Made by a program: the position numbers and the translations under genes. Source: Methanocalculaceae archaeon (lineage in GTDB: Archaea > Halobacteriota > Methanomicrobia > Methanomicrobiales > Methanocorpusculaceae). From it: a stretch of 13,707 nucleotides of DNA. Location of the stretch: positions 1 to 13,707 of the forward strand of contig JAIRRQ010000121.1 in assembly GCA_031255895.1 (NCBI GenBank). Reading direction: 5' to 3'. This document shows, piece by piece, positions 1 through 6,314 of this stretch (position 1 is its first letter; each line of letters begins with the position of its first letter). The notes beneath the pieces are model-generated. The model was not told where the DNA came from. It saw only the letters and a program-made list of their open reading frames with translations, and did no database searches.

Positions 1-673
1 TCGGTGTAAATATCATTCCTTTCTGGCAAAACGGAAGAATATCCGCTGCATCCCGCTTAAAATAGATATGTGGTATCAACGAAATATGTGTATATGCACC
101 CACTTGGACTCCCACTTCCTTCGCCACAAATTCCTGCAATCGCACCAACGCGAACATATTCGCACCTGCCGCAGACAACATGTCATTGCTCCGAAACACC
201 ACCTTCATATCCAGCCACCCTCCACGTACCACACATTGAATCAACTGCAGACATGGACAATTTGCCATCTGTCCATCAATCGGAGGACACCATGTAACCC
301 CCACCGCCCGTCGTGATTCTGGCGATTTTTTCAACATCTCAATAATATACCGCACCTGATCGCAATGAATATCTCCCCTCGTATCAGACAACCCGCAGCC
401 CCAATTAAACAATCTCTCGTGATAATCATAATCAAACACAACATTCGATCCGAATAACAAATTATGTGCATACGAATCCAGAAATGATCCTTTAAATCGC
501 GAATGTTCTGAACTCATCAATGGCTCAAAAGGAGTTTCCACACGCAAACATACCTCGTCTGTTTCAACCGTATCCTCTCCGTTCTCCGTTCGCAAAAAAC
601 GACCGTTTTGCAAAATATATCGAACAACAAGCTCATGAGCACGCCCTAGACTCGGTGCACGAATGACTTTCAT
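1..673 (-). CDS. thyA: Thymidylate synthase, methanogen type (3' end cut by window edge)
   Basis: It methylates dUMP to dTMP for DNA synthesis in the cytoplasm; in methanogens the carbon donor is expected to be a methanopterin-type methylene folate analogue (family knowledge). The reading frame is open from ATG at 673 to the left edge, 224 codons. Visible motifs are SRRAV at residues 120-124 (phosphate-binding arginines), NCPCLQ at 138-143 with C141 as the likely catalytic nucleophile, and FRSND at 160-164, matching the RSxD dUMP-binding motif, followed by the conserved helix containing NMFALVRLQEF. A segment reading AYTHISLIPHIY lies near the visible C-terminus and matches the family's nucleotide-binding region. 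Compared with the roughly 220-residue methanogen form, probably only a few residues are missing. No Shine-Dalgarno is seen; a TATA box about 27 nt upstream suggests an almost leaderless transcript. Confidence 0.93.
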   Translation of the reverse strand, partial: MKVIRAPSLGRAHELVVRYILQNGRFLRTENGEDTVETDEVCLRVETPFEPLMSSEHSRFKGSFLDSYAHNLLFGSNVVFDYDYHERLFNWGCGLSDTRGDIHCDQVRYIIEMLKKSPESRRAVGVTWCPPIDGQMANCPCLQLIQCVVRGGWLDMKVVFRSNDMLSAAGANMFALVRLQEFVAKEVGVQVGAYTHISLIPHIYFKRDAADILPFCQKGMIFTP

Positions 674-695
674 ACTACATGTTATGATGCAAAGC

Positions 696-705
696 AATAT
701 AAAAA
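696..705 (-). promoter_or_regulatory. TATA box of thyA
   Basis: On the minus strand the sequence reads TTTTTATATT, centred about 27 nt before the thyA ATG. This is the usual archaeal TATA spacing for a transcript starting at or just before the start codon. It lies between the tRNA-Gln 3' end and thyA, so thyA is probably transcribed separately from the tRNA. Confidence 0.55.
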
Positions 706-718
706 GCAGTAAAAGAAG

Positions 719-791
719 TAGCCCGTAGCAGATTCGAACTGCTGTCGAGGGATCCAGAGTCCCCCATGATTGACCACTACACTAACGGGCT
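719..791 (-). tRNA. tRNA-Gln, anticodon CUG
   Basis: The minus strand folds into a 73-nt cloverleaf. The acceptor stem pairs AGCCCGT with ACGGGCT, the anticodon stem pairs GGGGA with TCCCT around the loop CTCTGGA (anticodon CTG), and the T stem pairs AGCAG with CTGCT around TTCGAAT. The discriminator base is A and no CCA is encoded. The A1-U72 pair is typical of tRNA-Gln. The D stem is weak, with about three pairs. It reads CAG codons; in archaea it is normally charged through Glu-tRNA(Gln) amidation. No intron is seen. Confidence 0.93.
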
Positions 792-804
792 CTATTGCTA
801 TTGC

Positions 805-812
805 TTTATTAA
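805..812 (-). promoter_or_regulatory. Possible TATA box for tRNA-Gln
   Basis: The minus strand reads TTAATAAA 14 to 21 nt upstream of the tRNA 5' end. Position and composition fit an archaeal promoter with initiation very near the mature 5' end, but the flanks are AT-rich so the match is not specific. Confidence 0.35.
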
Positions 813-1057
813 CTATGTATCAAACATTAATTAACGTAACGAATTGAAAGTCGTTGCATTGGTATGTGGTATCACGAAATGATTTAGTTAAATTATCTCG
901 TAGCATCACAGAACATACGAGAAAATCACAGAAATACGCCGTGTGAAACCGAATAGGAATCTCAAAAAGGAACAAACCATTGTTCAAATACGATCCGATG
1001 ATCAATAAAGTAATAGCAAATATGAAGCAAACATGCTAATTCGTACACTTCAATTTC
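813..1057. other. Gene-poor stretch between tRNA-Gln and the 59-residue ORF
   Basis: A minus-strand frame at 820-1005 could encode 61 residues beginning MIIGSYLNNGLFLFEI, but it has no Shine-Dalgarno, ambiguous codon composition and no recognisable domain. I see no RNA gene or convincing coding sequence here. Confidence 0.4.
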
Positions 1058-1237
1058 TCAAACATTTTCCGTGAATCGCAATATGGTGCCAGAAATACCG
1101 CAAAATAGTCCAACAATTACCAAAAAACTAAATTTGTGATTTGTCAGTTTGTACCAATCACATCCAAAAGCAACAGCGGCAACTAGACGACAATCAACAA
1201 AGTTATACCCAGTAAAAACCGAATAGACAACAGGCAA
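1058..1237 (-). CDS. Possible small membrane protein or its remnant (59 aa)
   Basis: I do not recognise this product. The frame is open from just after the flpA stop codon (same frame) to TGA at 1058; the only plausible start is TTG at 1237, giving 59 residues. The sequence looks protein-like: a segment around RLVAAVAFGCDWYKL, then FSFLVIVGLFCGISGTIL, which is hydrophobic enough to span the membrane, then a short polar tail ending TENV. There is no ATG, only a weak GAGTGATG-like ribosome site, and a T-rich stretch separates it from flpA. It may be a real small membrane protein with a TTG start, or the C-terminal remnant of a longer gene whose front has been lost. The second reading fits the other broken genes in this window. 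Confidence 0.38.
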   Translation of the reverse strand: MPVVYSVFTGYNFVDCRLVAAVAFGCDWYKLTNHKFSFLVIVGLFCGISGTILRFTENV

Positions 1238-1265
1238 GACATCACTCAGCCATCTCAGTACTATG

Positions 1266-1285
1266 TTAAAAAATGCAAAATATAA
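1266..1285 (-). terminator. T-rich terminator after flpA
   Basis: Directly after the flpA TAA the minus strand runs TTATATTTTGCATTTTTTAA, with T4 and T6 tracts typical of archaeal intrinsic termination. Confidence 0.45.
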
Positions 1286-1888
1286 TTATACTAGATCACA
1301 CACAATCGCCGCATGATCCACATGATGTGGTAAAGGCCACACCACCTTCACCATCGACAATCCCGCCTCTTCCAGCGCCATACACGTATCTGTAAACACC
1401 TCTTCCGGACTTTTCCTGATATCCACACTTCGCGTCTTCAACATCAGAATTAACCGCCCACCTGATCGCAAAAACGGAAGATGTCGAATCGCAATTGTCG
1501 CCTGATTCGGTTGTGCAACATCCTGATATACCAGATCCACCGTTTCAAGAAATGGTGCATATCGCTGTGGCTGCGTCGCATTCCCATAAATAGGCACAAT
1601 ATTTTTCCGCATCTTTGCAACCATCAACAAATCATGCATCGGGTGTGGCGCAAATTCCACCGCATACACCACCTCCGCATAATCCGCCACGTGTGAAACC
1701 GTTGTTCCGTTCGCCGCACCGAGGTATAGTACCACCGAACCAGGAGGCAAATCTATCGAAGAATCTAGATACCACAGCGCCGCGAATTTACTCCGATACG
1801 GATCCCACACCCGGTACTTGCCAATCATCCGCTCTCCGTACACCCCACCAGCACCTTCCGACACCAATGTCCCGTTCACCGAAATCAT
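1286..1888 (-). CDS. flpA: Fibrillarin-like 2'-O-methyltransferase (C/D-box RNP)
   Basis: This is the SAM-dependent catalytic subunit of the archaeal C/D guide RNP, which methylates ribose 2'-OH groups in rRNA and tRNA. At 200 residues it is near family length. Motifs in order: GERMIGKYRVWDPYRSK at 18-34; the SAM-binding loop YLGAANGTTVSHVAD at 55-69; AVEFAPHPMHDLL at 76-88; YGNATQPQRY at 101-110; VDLVYQDVAQPNQ at 117-129 with the conserved D123; and LMLKTRSVDIR at 148-158 with the conserved K151. The family usually has GDA where this protein has GNA (102-104), and GAASG where it has GAANG, so two positions near the SAM pocket differ from the forms I know. Its ATG overlaps the nop5 stop codon as ATGA, so the two proteins are translationally coupled and probably made in matched amounts. 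Confidence 0.95.
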   Translation of the reverse strand: MISVNGTLVSEGAGGVYGERMIGKYRVWDPYRSKFAALWYLDSSIDLPPGSVVLYLGAANGTTVSHVADYAEVVYAVEFAPHPMHDLLMVAKMRKNIVPIYGNATQPQRYAPFLETVDLVYQDVAQPNQATIAIRHLPFLRSGGRLILMLKTRSVDIRKSPEEVFTDTCMALEEAGLSMVKVVWPLPHHVDHAAIVCDLV

Positions 1889-2742
1889 TTCTTCTCCCTC
1901 GTTTTCATACCCATCAATCCATCAATCCGTACATTCGCCGCATCCACGAATACAGGGTCAATCTCGCCTCGATAATAATCTAATCGTGCTGCAATAGCTA
2001 GCTTCGCTGCAAGTGCACGTGCTACTGCTCCCCGAATCTCACGGGGCGCGTTATGCACTCGTCGGTGTTGAAACATGATTCCGTGTTTCGGTGATGGAGT
2101 CCCCGTTCGAATGTGAGAAAACAGTGCCCCTTCCGCTCCGATAACCTGAATTGAAGAACCAGGCATCTTCGCAACAACTGCAAGTCCTCCGACCCGCGAC
2201 ACCAGACGGGCTGCCACCAAACCACCAACCAGCGCACTCATATTCGGAATAACCACGACAGCCTTTCGTGAAACCTCTTTCATTAGATCAGTTCGTGTTG
2301 TGGACATCGACAAAATTTCCATGGCAATTTTTTTCATCGGATCCTTCTCCATCTTTCCGATCATTGGCAAGAGTCGGGAAGCGCCTGTTTCCGATCTGCG
2401 GTACTTGCGGGAAAAAGACGGTGTGATTGAGATATACCAGTCAATCAGTCGCTCAGTAAGGAGATTGATCGCCTTGTCCATCTCATCAAGTGTACGAATC
2501 ATCTGTAGAAGCTCCACATCTTTCTCTCGCGACGCTGCGGTAATTCCCTCTTCAGCAATGTAAGTTGTTGCCTGTCGAATTGCTTGAAGATATTCCTGCC
2601 GATTCCTTACAAGACCGAGTTGTTGTGCATGTTTCCAATCACAGGGGACATAGATCGTCATATCGATTTTTGCCTCACGAAGTCTTGCCGCAACCTCTGT
2701 TGGGTCTACTGAGACGTTGATTCCCGATCCGTACCAGTACAT
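1885..2742 (-). CDS. nop5: Nop5/Nop56-like C/D-box RNP scaffold protein
   Basis: Nop5 bridges fibrillarin to L7Ae on the guide RNA. The N-terminal fibrillarin-binding part is followed by a coiled coil around residues 80-110 with the LDEMDKAINLLTERLIDWY signature, where the family has a similar LDELD...IN...R..EWY pattern. The C-terminal Nop domain contains IQVIGAEGALFSHIRTG, with GAEGALF at 202-208, then PKHGIMFQH, and ends in a short basic tail (KTREKK). At 285 residues it is clearly shorter than the roughly 370-410 residues of well-studied homologues; the missing length is in the N-terminal domain. GAEGALF replaces the common GAEKALF, and QHRRV the common QHPxI. It is first in the operon with flpA. 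The ATG at 2742 has a TATA-like box about 30 nt upstream and no strong Shine-Dalgarno. Confidence 0.93.
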   Translation of the reverse strand: MYWYGSGINVSVDPTEVAARLREAKIDMTIYVPCDWKHAQQLGLVRNRQEYLQAIRQATTYIAEEGITAASREKDVELLQMIRTLDEMDKAINLLTERLIDWYISITPSFSRKYRRSETGASRLLPMIGKMEKDPMKKIAMEILSMSTTRTDLMKEVSRKAVVVIPNMSALVGGLVAARLVSRVGGLAVVAKMPGSSIQVIGAEGALFSHIRTGTPSPKHGIMFQHRRVHNAPREIRGAVARALAAKLAIAARLDYYRGEIDPVFVDAANVRIDGLMGMKTREKK

Positions 2743-2765
2743 GTAATATGGTGTGTTTTTCGTCT

Positions 2766-2775
2766 AAGATATAGG
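2766..2775 (-). promoter_or_regulatory. Probable TATA box of the nop5-flpA operon
   Basis: The minus strand reads CCTATATCTT about 28 nt upstream of the nop5 ATG, which fits a short-leader archaeal transcript. Confidence 0.42.
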
Positions 2776-2831
2776 TATGCGGATGACGATTTTGTTTGAG
2801 AGAATTCAAAATTTCGCGGTTTAGGAGTCTA

Positions 2832-2966
2832 ATGCATTATATGCTACATCGTTACGATCTGGTTGTACCGACTTTTGAGTGTTCATTGATTGTAGAAGAG
2901 GATTGTTTTAATCAATGGCGTCTATGGGATCACATATATCCTCACGCCTGTAAAATAGATGATTAA
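2832..2966 (+). CDS. Possible small ORF with Shine-Dalgarno (44 aa)
   Basis: I do not recognise it. A 44-residue frame starts with ATG at 2832, preceded by AGGAG (2823-2827) at a plausible spacing of four nucleotides, and runs to TAA at 2964-2966. The product begins MHYMLHRYDLVVPTF, has cysteines at 17, 25 and 40, and is rich in Trp, His and Tyr (NQWRLWDHIYPHAC at 27-40). A perfect 8-bp inverted repeat begins two nucleotides after the stop. It is divergent from nop5 across a 90-bp gap. The combination of ribosome site, clean short frame and trailing hairpin makes a real small gene possible; the length is short enough that chance cannot be excluded. Confidence 0.3.
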   Translation: MHYMLHRYDLVVPTFECSLIVEEDCFNQWRLWDHIYPHACKIDD

Positions 2967-2968
2967 TG

Positions 2969-2991
2969 CTACTGATGTTACAGATCAGTAG
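2969..2991. other. Hairpin-forming inverted repeat, 8-bp stem
   Basis: CTACTGAT at 2969-2976 and ATCAGTAG at 2984-2991 pair perfectly around a 7-nt loop. It follows the stop codon of the 44-residue ORF by two bases. There is no T tract after it, so it is not a standard terminator. One or two such hairpins are expected by chance in a window of this size. Confidence 0.35.
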
Positions 2992-3499
2992 TCTGGTAAG
3001 TTCAATTATGATCTTACTTTTCAGATGATGGTTTTGACTGCAAAAAAGTGAACCAATTTTACGCTACTCATTTCCCCTGAATGAGCTTTGCCAGTCACTA
3101 GTACTGAATTTAAGATTGCAGGCGGTAGAACTACAGCCAATAGTGCACGCCCTATCCCCCTATTCAAAATGCAAGTTTGTAAATACTTAATTATTATTTA
3201 TTACAGATAATACCACAATTCTCCACTACAAAGTCATTCTCTCAAACAAACCAACACAATTATGAGTACCAGCGGAAATGCATTAAACGATACTGATGTC
3301 TCTGTTTTTGAACACATTACCGTCGGCAACTGAACGGGATCAAATCTCAGATTAACCAAATACGCAGGAGAACATCGTTAGTCGTCAATAGGATATCTGT
3401 TGATCTGCGATCCTTCCGCGGCCTCGGCAACAAATGCTACGGAAAATTGTATTTGTTACAACTGTTTTCAGTAAGATCACAGCAACTAGTTCATGACAA
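2992..3499. other. Long non-coding stretch, nothing assigned
   Basis: About 500 bp on both strands without a convincing gene. A 23-residue frame from ATG at 3262 (MSTSGNALNDTDVSVFEHIT...) ends quickly and is followed in frame by two more stop-separated pieces; a TATA-like AAATACTTAATTA lies about 70 nt upstream. It could be eroded coding sequence, but no family can be named. Confidence 0.4.
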
Positions 3500-3697
3500 C
3501 TATCGATGATAATGTTCATATGCAACTAGCAGACTTGTCAATGATACGTCTCGTGGTACCACGAAATGAATTGGTGACTTTTGCGCTCCTCTAATCAACG
3601 ATATCACGTTGTTCTGAGTCGAGATGAAATCATCCAAATCATCATTTTGACTGTTGATTAGCATCTCTTGTCATTCTGATTGCGTTAACGTATCTTA
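3500..3697 (-). pseudogene. Copy A of a decayed, coiled-coil-like coding repeat
   Basis: This minus-strand frame encodes a protein segment clearly related to copy B at 5914-6111. From the in-frame TAA at 3695-3697 it reads DTLTQSE, a TGA stop, then an openable frame from ATG at 3664 (54 residues) containing NDDLDDFISTQNNVISLIRG and AQKSPIHF, ending at TAG 3500-3502. Copy B has CAA where copy A has the TGA, so copy A carries an extra nonsense mutation. The spacing of Leu, Ile and Val suggests a coiled coil. Function is unknown. Upstream, at about 3705-3770, the same strand reads RGLQDAHRLHDNFEPVNRHI, which also resembles the RGLQK stretch and may be the preceding part of the ancestral protein. 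Confidence 0.5.
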
Positions 3698-3742
3698 TTG
3701 CGGGTGAATATGTCTGTTAACAGGTTCAAAATTGTCATGAAG
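3588..3742 (-). repeat. Diverged dispersed repeat, copy A (partner at 6005-6158)
   Basis: The first 56 bp match copy B at 48 positions by my count, including the exact block ATCACGTTGTTCTGA as read on the plus strand. A middle part of about 40 bp is weaker, and the distal part shares ACGTATC, TATTGCG and GTGAA blocks. Both copies have the same orientation and lie about 2.4 kb apart on either side of the cysteine-rich gene, the broken gene and the ARH gene. Confidence 0.75.
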
Positions 3743-3807
3743 TCTGTGCGCATCCTGCAATCCTCTTTTTCAGAAAAAATCACAAATTTCGAAAAAACAT
3801 CACGCAC

Positions 3808-3821
3808 AAAAAGAAAAAAAA
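3808..3821 (-). terminator. T-rich terminator of the cysteine-rich gene
   Basis: On the minus strand the stop codon is followed by T8, C, T5. Such oligo-T tracts are the usual archaeal intrinsic termination signal and support the reality of the gene that ends at 3822. Confidence 0.6.
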
Positions 3822-4013
3822 TTATTTCACCAGCCAATGATTTGCCACCTTAATAAATAAACACTCTCCCGTTCCCAGTTCATAAAACGTATCCGCCTTC
3901 TTATCGATCTTTGCATCTGCTCGCCAGAACTTACATTCTTTACCCATACATCTCTCTTGAGTTAATGGACAAACATTTCCCACAAAACACCTTTTCTGAA
4001 CATATCGAATCAT
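3822..4013 (-). CDS. Small cysteine-rich protein, possible metal binder (63 aa)
   Basis: The 63-residue product has the pattern C15-P-x5-C22-x4-C27 followed by FW, and a late C51 in GECLFI; C9 is a fifth cysteine. The CPL...C.GKEC.FW layout resembles small hypothetical proteins I have seen in archaea, and four cysteines could bind zinc or an iron-sulfur cluster; this is inference, not a family assignment. The start ATG at 4013 lies behind an AT-rich leader without a Shine-Dalgarno, and a strong oligo-T terminator follows the stop. It is intact, unlike its neighbours: a repeat relic lies downstream and a frameshifted gene upstream. No membrane segment or signal peptide is visible. Confidence 0.6.
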   Translation of the reverse strand: MIRYVQKRCFVGNVCPLTQERCMGKECKFWRADAKIDKKADTFYELGTGECLFIKVANHWLVK

Positions 4014-4145
4014 AAAAATAAATCATTTTCGTTTTGCAAAATCAAAAAAAAAATTAGAAATTAGTCATAGATGTTGTGTTCATCGTTCCGACGCCGTCAC
4101 TGTAAGGACTGTGTTCTGCATTCACACTCATCTCACACTTCAAGA

Positions 4146-4962
4146 TTATCCCATCTGGGATAGATCTGTTCTCCATCGGTACATCCCCACATTTTTTAGC
4201 ATCGATCGATAAAACATCTGCACCCGTTCCTTATCTATCAAATCGCCAACATCTATCAACGAAATCAGCCTGAAAATATCCAACACCGTCGCAATTATTT
4301 CTGCCATAGTATCAGCACAAATATTCGAATCGTTTCCTTTCCAATCAATTGCCAACGACGAGACAACCAGAATGTACCTCGTATCCAGATATATAACCAG
4401 ATGTTTCGAATTGATCTCGCGAATCGCTCCGATAAATACGAGATCGGTCACATCTTCGCAATTCCCTATCATTACCATCTTCATGGTCCCAGTGCAAAAA
4501 GAGGAGGGTGTTTTCGTAGTCATCCATGATCATACTGTTCAGATCCCACTGTGTTGTGATATTCAGAACATCGTGGAGACGTTTAACTGAGGTTTCTGCG
4601 TTGGTGTACACGAAAAACATCACGCCTACATTTGGTGTAATCATTCCAAAACCAGTACAAATCCCGATAATCGTGAGATCTAGTGTCGCGGCGCACATTT
4701 TCCGTTTACGATGATGCTTTGGAATGCCGTATAGGGCTTTGAAATAAGAGTGGTGCGTTTGACATCGTAATTTTTCTCGTAAATATCCTGCGAGAGTGGA
4801 TAGTCTGCGATGAGATCAACAGTTTCGATACCATGCCTGCGAAATGGGAGTACACACTACATTGCTATGGTGTGTATGGATGGTAAAGAGTGTGAAATAT
4901 TCTTCGACATCACTAACGTCAGAATTTGTGCAATCGAAATCAATAAAGTTTTTTGATTCCTC
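4146..4962 (-). pseudogene. Hypothetical gene broken by about three frameshifts
   Basis: Four consecutive minus-strand segments in two alternating frames look like one protein of about 270 residues. Segment a (4962-4816) contains SKNFIDFDCTNSDVSDVEEY; segment b (from about 4829) has DLIADYPLSQDIYEKNYDVK and TAFQSIIVNGK; segment c (from 4698) has CAATLDLTIIGICTGFGMI; segment d (to 4146) has LVFIGAIREINSKHLVIYLD and IIATVLDIFRLISLID. First codon positions are purine-rich in each chosen segment, and segment b joins naturally to c. A perfect AGGAGG lies 5' of segment a, but no ATG, GTG or TTG follows at the right distance, so the start codon also seems lost. No family is recognised. It lies directly downstream of the ARH gene in the same direction. 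Sequencing indels are an alternative, but neighbouring core genes are intact. Confidence 0.6.
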
Positions 4963-4964
4963 CT
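4959..4964 (-). promoter_or_regulatory. Orphaned Shine-Dalgarno AGGAGG
   Basis: A full AGGAGG sits on the minus strand two bases after the ARH stop codon and in front of the broken gene. The following bases, AATCAAAAAACTTTATTG, offer no normal start codon at proper spacing. It probably served the downstream gene in a former ARH operon. Confidence 0.5.
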
Positions 4965-4965
4965 A

Positions 4966-5910
4966 TTATTTGATATCAGTGATTTTATCAGGAATGAATT
5001 GTTCAAGTTTTTTAGATTTAAAGAGCTTTTCTGCAAGATTTTCAAATTCACCTTCTCGTTCAAGCAGGATGATGAGTTTTTGTGGGAGTGAGGTGATTCC
5101 GTAGCGAGCACCGATAAATGCTCCACAGAGAAGGGTGAGAGTATCGGCATTGCCACCACAGGCTGATGCATAGGCGAGGAGCTCAGCAGGAGAATCATAG
5201 CGTTTGCAGAGGAATATTGCGAGAGGGAGGACATGATAAACGGAGGAGGAGTTGCCGATTGTTGCGATGGCATCGTCGATCTCCATGCCTGTTTTTTCGA
5301 TGCGAATGGCGTTGATAAGTCGTATGTTCAGATCCTGATCCATGTTCTGTGCGGCGGTGAGGAGAACTTGATATGCGGCGACGGTGTTTCCTGTTTCGAT
5401 GAGAGTATTGAGCAGAAGAGCAAAACCGAGCGTTGCGGTGTAAACACCGGGATGAGTGTGTGTGATGTTGCATGCTTCGAGCAGTTTAGGTGCCATTTCT
5501 TTGCGATCTTTGTAAGCGAGGGCGAAGGGAACTGCAAGTGAGATGCATCCAGCACTATCGGAGTATATGCCGGACCCGATGAGATCATCGGTCGTTTTCA
5601 TGCGTTCGCACGCGGCGTATGTGGTTCCATCGGGATAGCGAAATTTGTTGAGATTGTGGGTGCGGAGAAGTTCTTTTGCGTAGATTTCAACATCCCAATT
5701 TGTTTCAGCAAGGAGGCGAGAGGCAATGAGTATGAGCTGGGAATCATCGGTGTACTGGCCAGGAAGTAGATTGTGGTTTGGGTGGCCTTTGTATGCACGT
5801 TTGAATCCAAGGGTGATCCCGATGAACCGGCTCGCGGTGGTCTCTCCAGGCATACCAATAGCGTCGCCAAGTACTGCTCCGAGGAGGCATCCCTTGTATT
5901 TGTTTAGCAT
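4966..5910 (-). CDS. ADP-ribosylglycohydrolase family protein (ARH/DraG-like)
   Basis: Enzymes of this family use a Mg pair to remove ADP-ribose from proteins or related substrates; members include DraG, which reactivates nitrogenase. The 314-residue length is typical. Visible motifs: KGCLLGAVLGDAIGMPGE at 6-23; YTDDSQL at 53-59 supplying the N-terminal metal ligands; a central region with AGCISLAVPFALAY and HTHPGVYTATLGFALLL; and ACGGNADTLTLLCGAFIGA near 250-268 as the C-terminal metal motif. The usual motif is GGDTDT or similar; here N254 replaces the first acid while D256 and T257 remain. No nif, draT or macrodomain gene is in the window, so the substrate is unknown. A relic of repeat copy B ends four bases upstream, and the frameshifted gene lies just downstream. 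No Shine-Dalgarno is seen; the leader is AT-rich (CCCATAAAATAATAC). Confidence 0.88.
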   Translation of the reverse strand: MLNKYKGCLLGAVLGDAIGMPGETTASRFIGITLGFKRAYKGHPNHNLLPGQYTDDSQLILIASRLLAETNWDVEIYAKELLRTHNLNKFRYPDGTTYAACERMKTTDDLIGSGIYSDSAGCISLAVPFALAYKDRKEMAPKLLEACNITHTHPGVYTATLGFALLLNTLIETGNTVAAYQVLLTAAQNMDQDLNIRLINAIRIEKTGMEIDDAIATIGNSSSVYHVLPLAIFLCKRYDSPAELLAYASACGGNADTLTLLCGAFIGARYGITSLPQKLIILLEREGEFENLAEKLFKSKKLEQFIPDKITDIK

Positions 5911-5913
5911 GTA

Positions 5914-6111
5914 TTATTTTATGGGAAAGATGGAGATTAATTGTTGTGGAGCGTGGTTTTTTGATATTTTGGTGTCACAAAGATGTTCATTAGTTTTCTG
6001 TAATCCTCTGACAAACGAGATCACGTTGTTCTGAATCGAAATGAGATCATCCAAGTCATCTTCTGATGGTTGGTTGACACTTCTCTGTTGTTCATGTTGC
6101 GATAACGTATC
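5914..6111 (-). pseudogene. Copy B of the decayed coding repeat, abutting the ARH gene
   Basis: The minus-strand frame between TAG (6112-6114) and TAA (5914-5916) encodes 65 residues without an ATG. It reads DTLSQHEQQRSV, then PSEDDLDDLISIQNNVISFV, then RGLQKTNEHL, and ends four bases before the ARH start codon. Alignment to copy A is ungapped from DTL to RG.QK, with about 23 of 41 residues identical and many of the differences at third codon positions. A stop codon sits at the same place in both copies (TAA in A, TAG in B). It looks like the C-terminal end of an unknown coiled-coil-like protein. With no start codon it is unlikely to be translated. Confidence 0.5.
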
Positions 6112-6158
6112 CTATTGCGAGTGAACATGTTCGCCAACTATTCGAAATTATCGTAAAA
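6005..6158 (-). repeat. Diverged dispersed repeat, copy B (partner at 3588-3742)
   Basis: Same orientation as copy A. The best block, 6005-6060, is about 86% identical to 3588-3643. Distal blocks such as TAACGTATC, TATTGCG and GTGAA are shared. One nucleotide is missing relative to copy A near 6130, which shifts the upstream frame. The transposase relic begins about 150 bp further on. Confidence 0.75.
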
Positions 6159-6314
6159 CTGGTTTATACCTTATTCCAAAGCGTTTAGATTTTCACCCCC
6201 TATTTATCTCTTCTTTGGAACTTCGTTTGTTGCATGGCAGCACGGATATCTTTGTTTTCACCTTGTGATAGTTATTTGAGAACATATTCGCGTTCTTCTG
6301 AAGGAAAAACATGA

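Noticed and set aside
866..882. Near match of GTGGTATCACGAAATGA to GTGGTACCACGAAATGA at 3554-3570
   Set aside because: A single mismatch over 17 bp is not rare among all pairs in the window, and the flanks do not align.
820..1005. 61-residue minus-strand frame beside tRNA-Gln
   Set aside because: No ribosome site, no domain, and weak codon bias; kept only as a remark in the intergenic entry.
3551..3564. Perfect 14-bp palindrome TCGTGGTACCACGA
   Set aside because: About one such palindrome is expected by chance in 13.7 kb, and it lies inside decayed sequence, not at a promoter.
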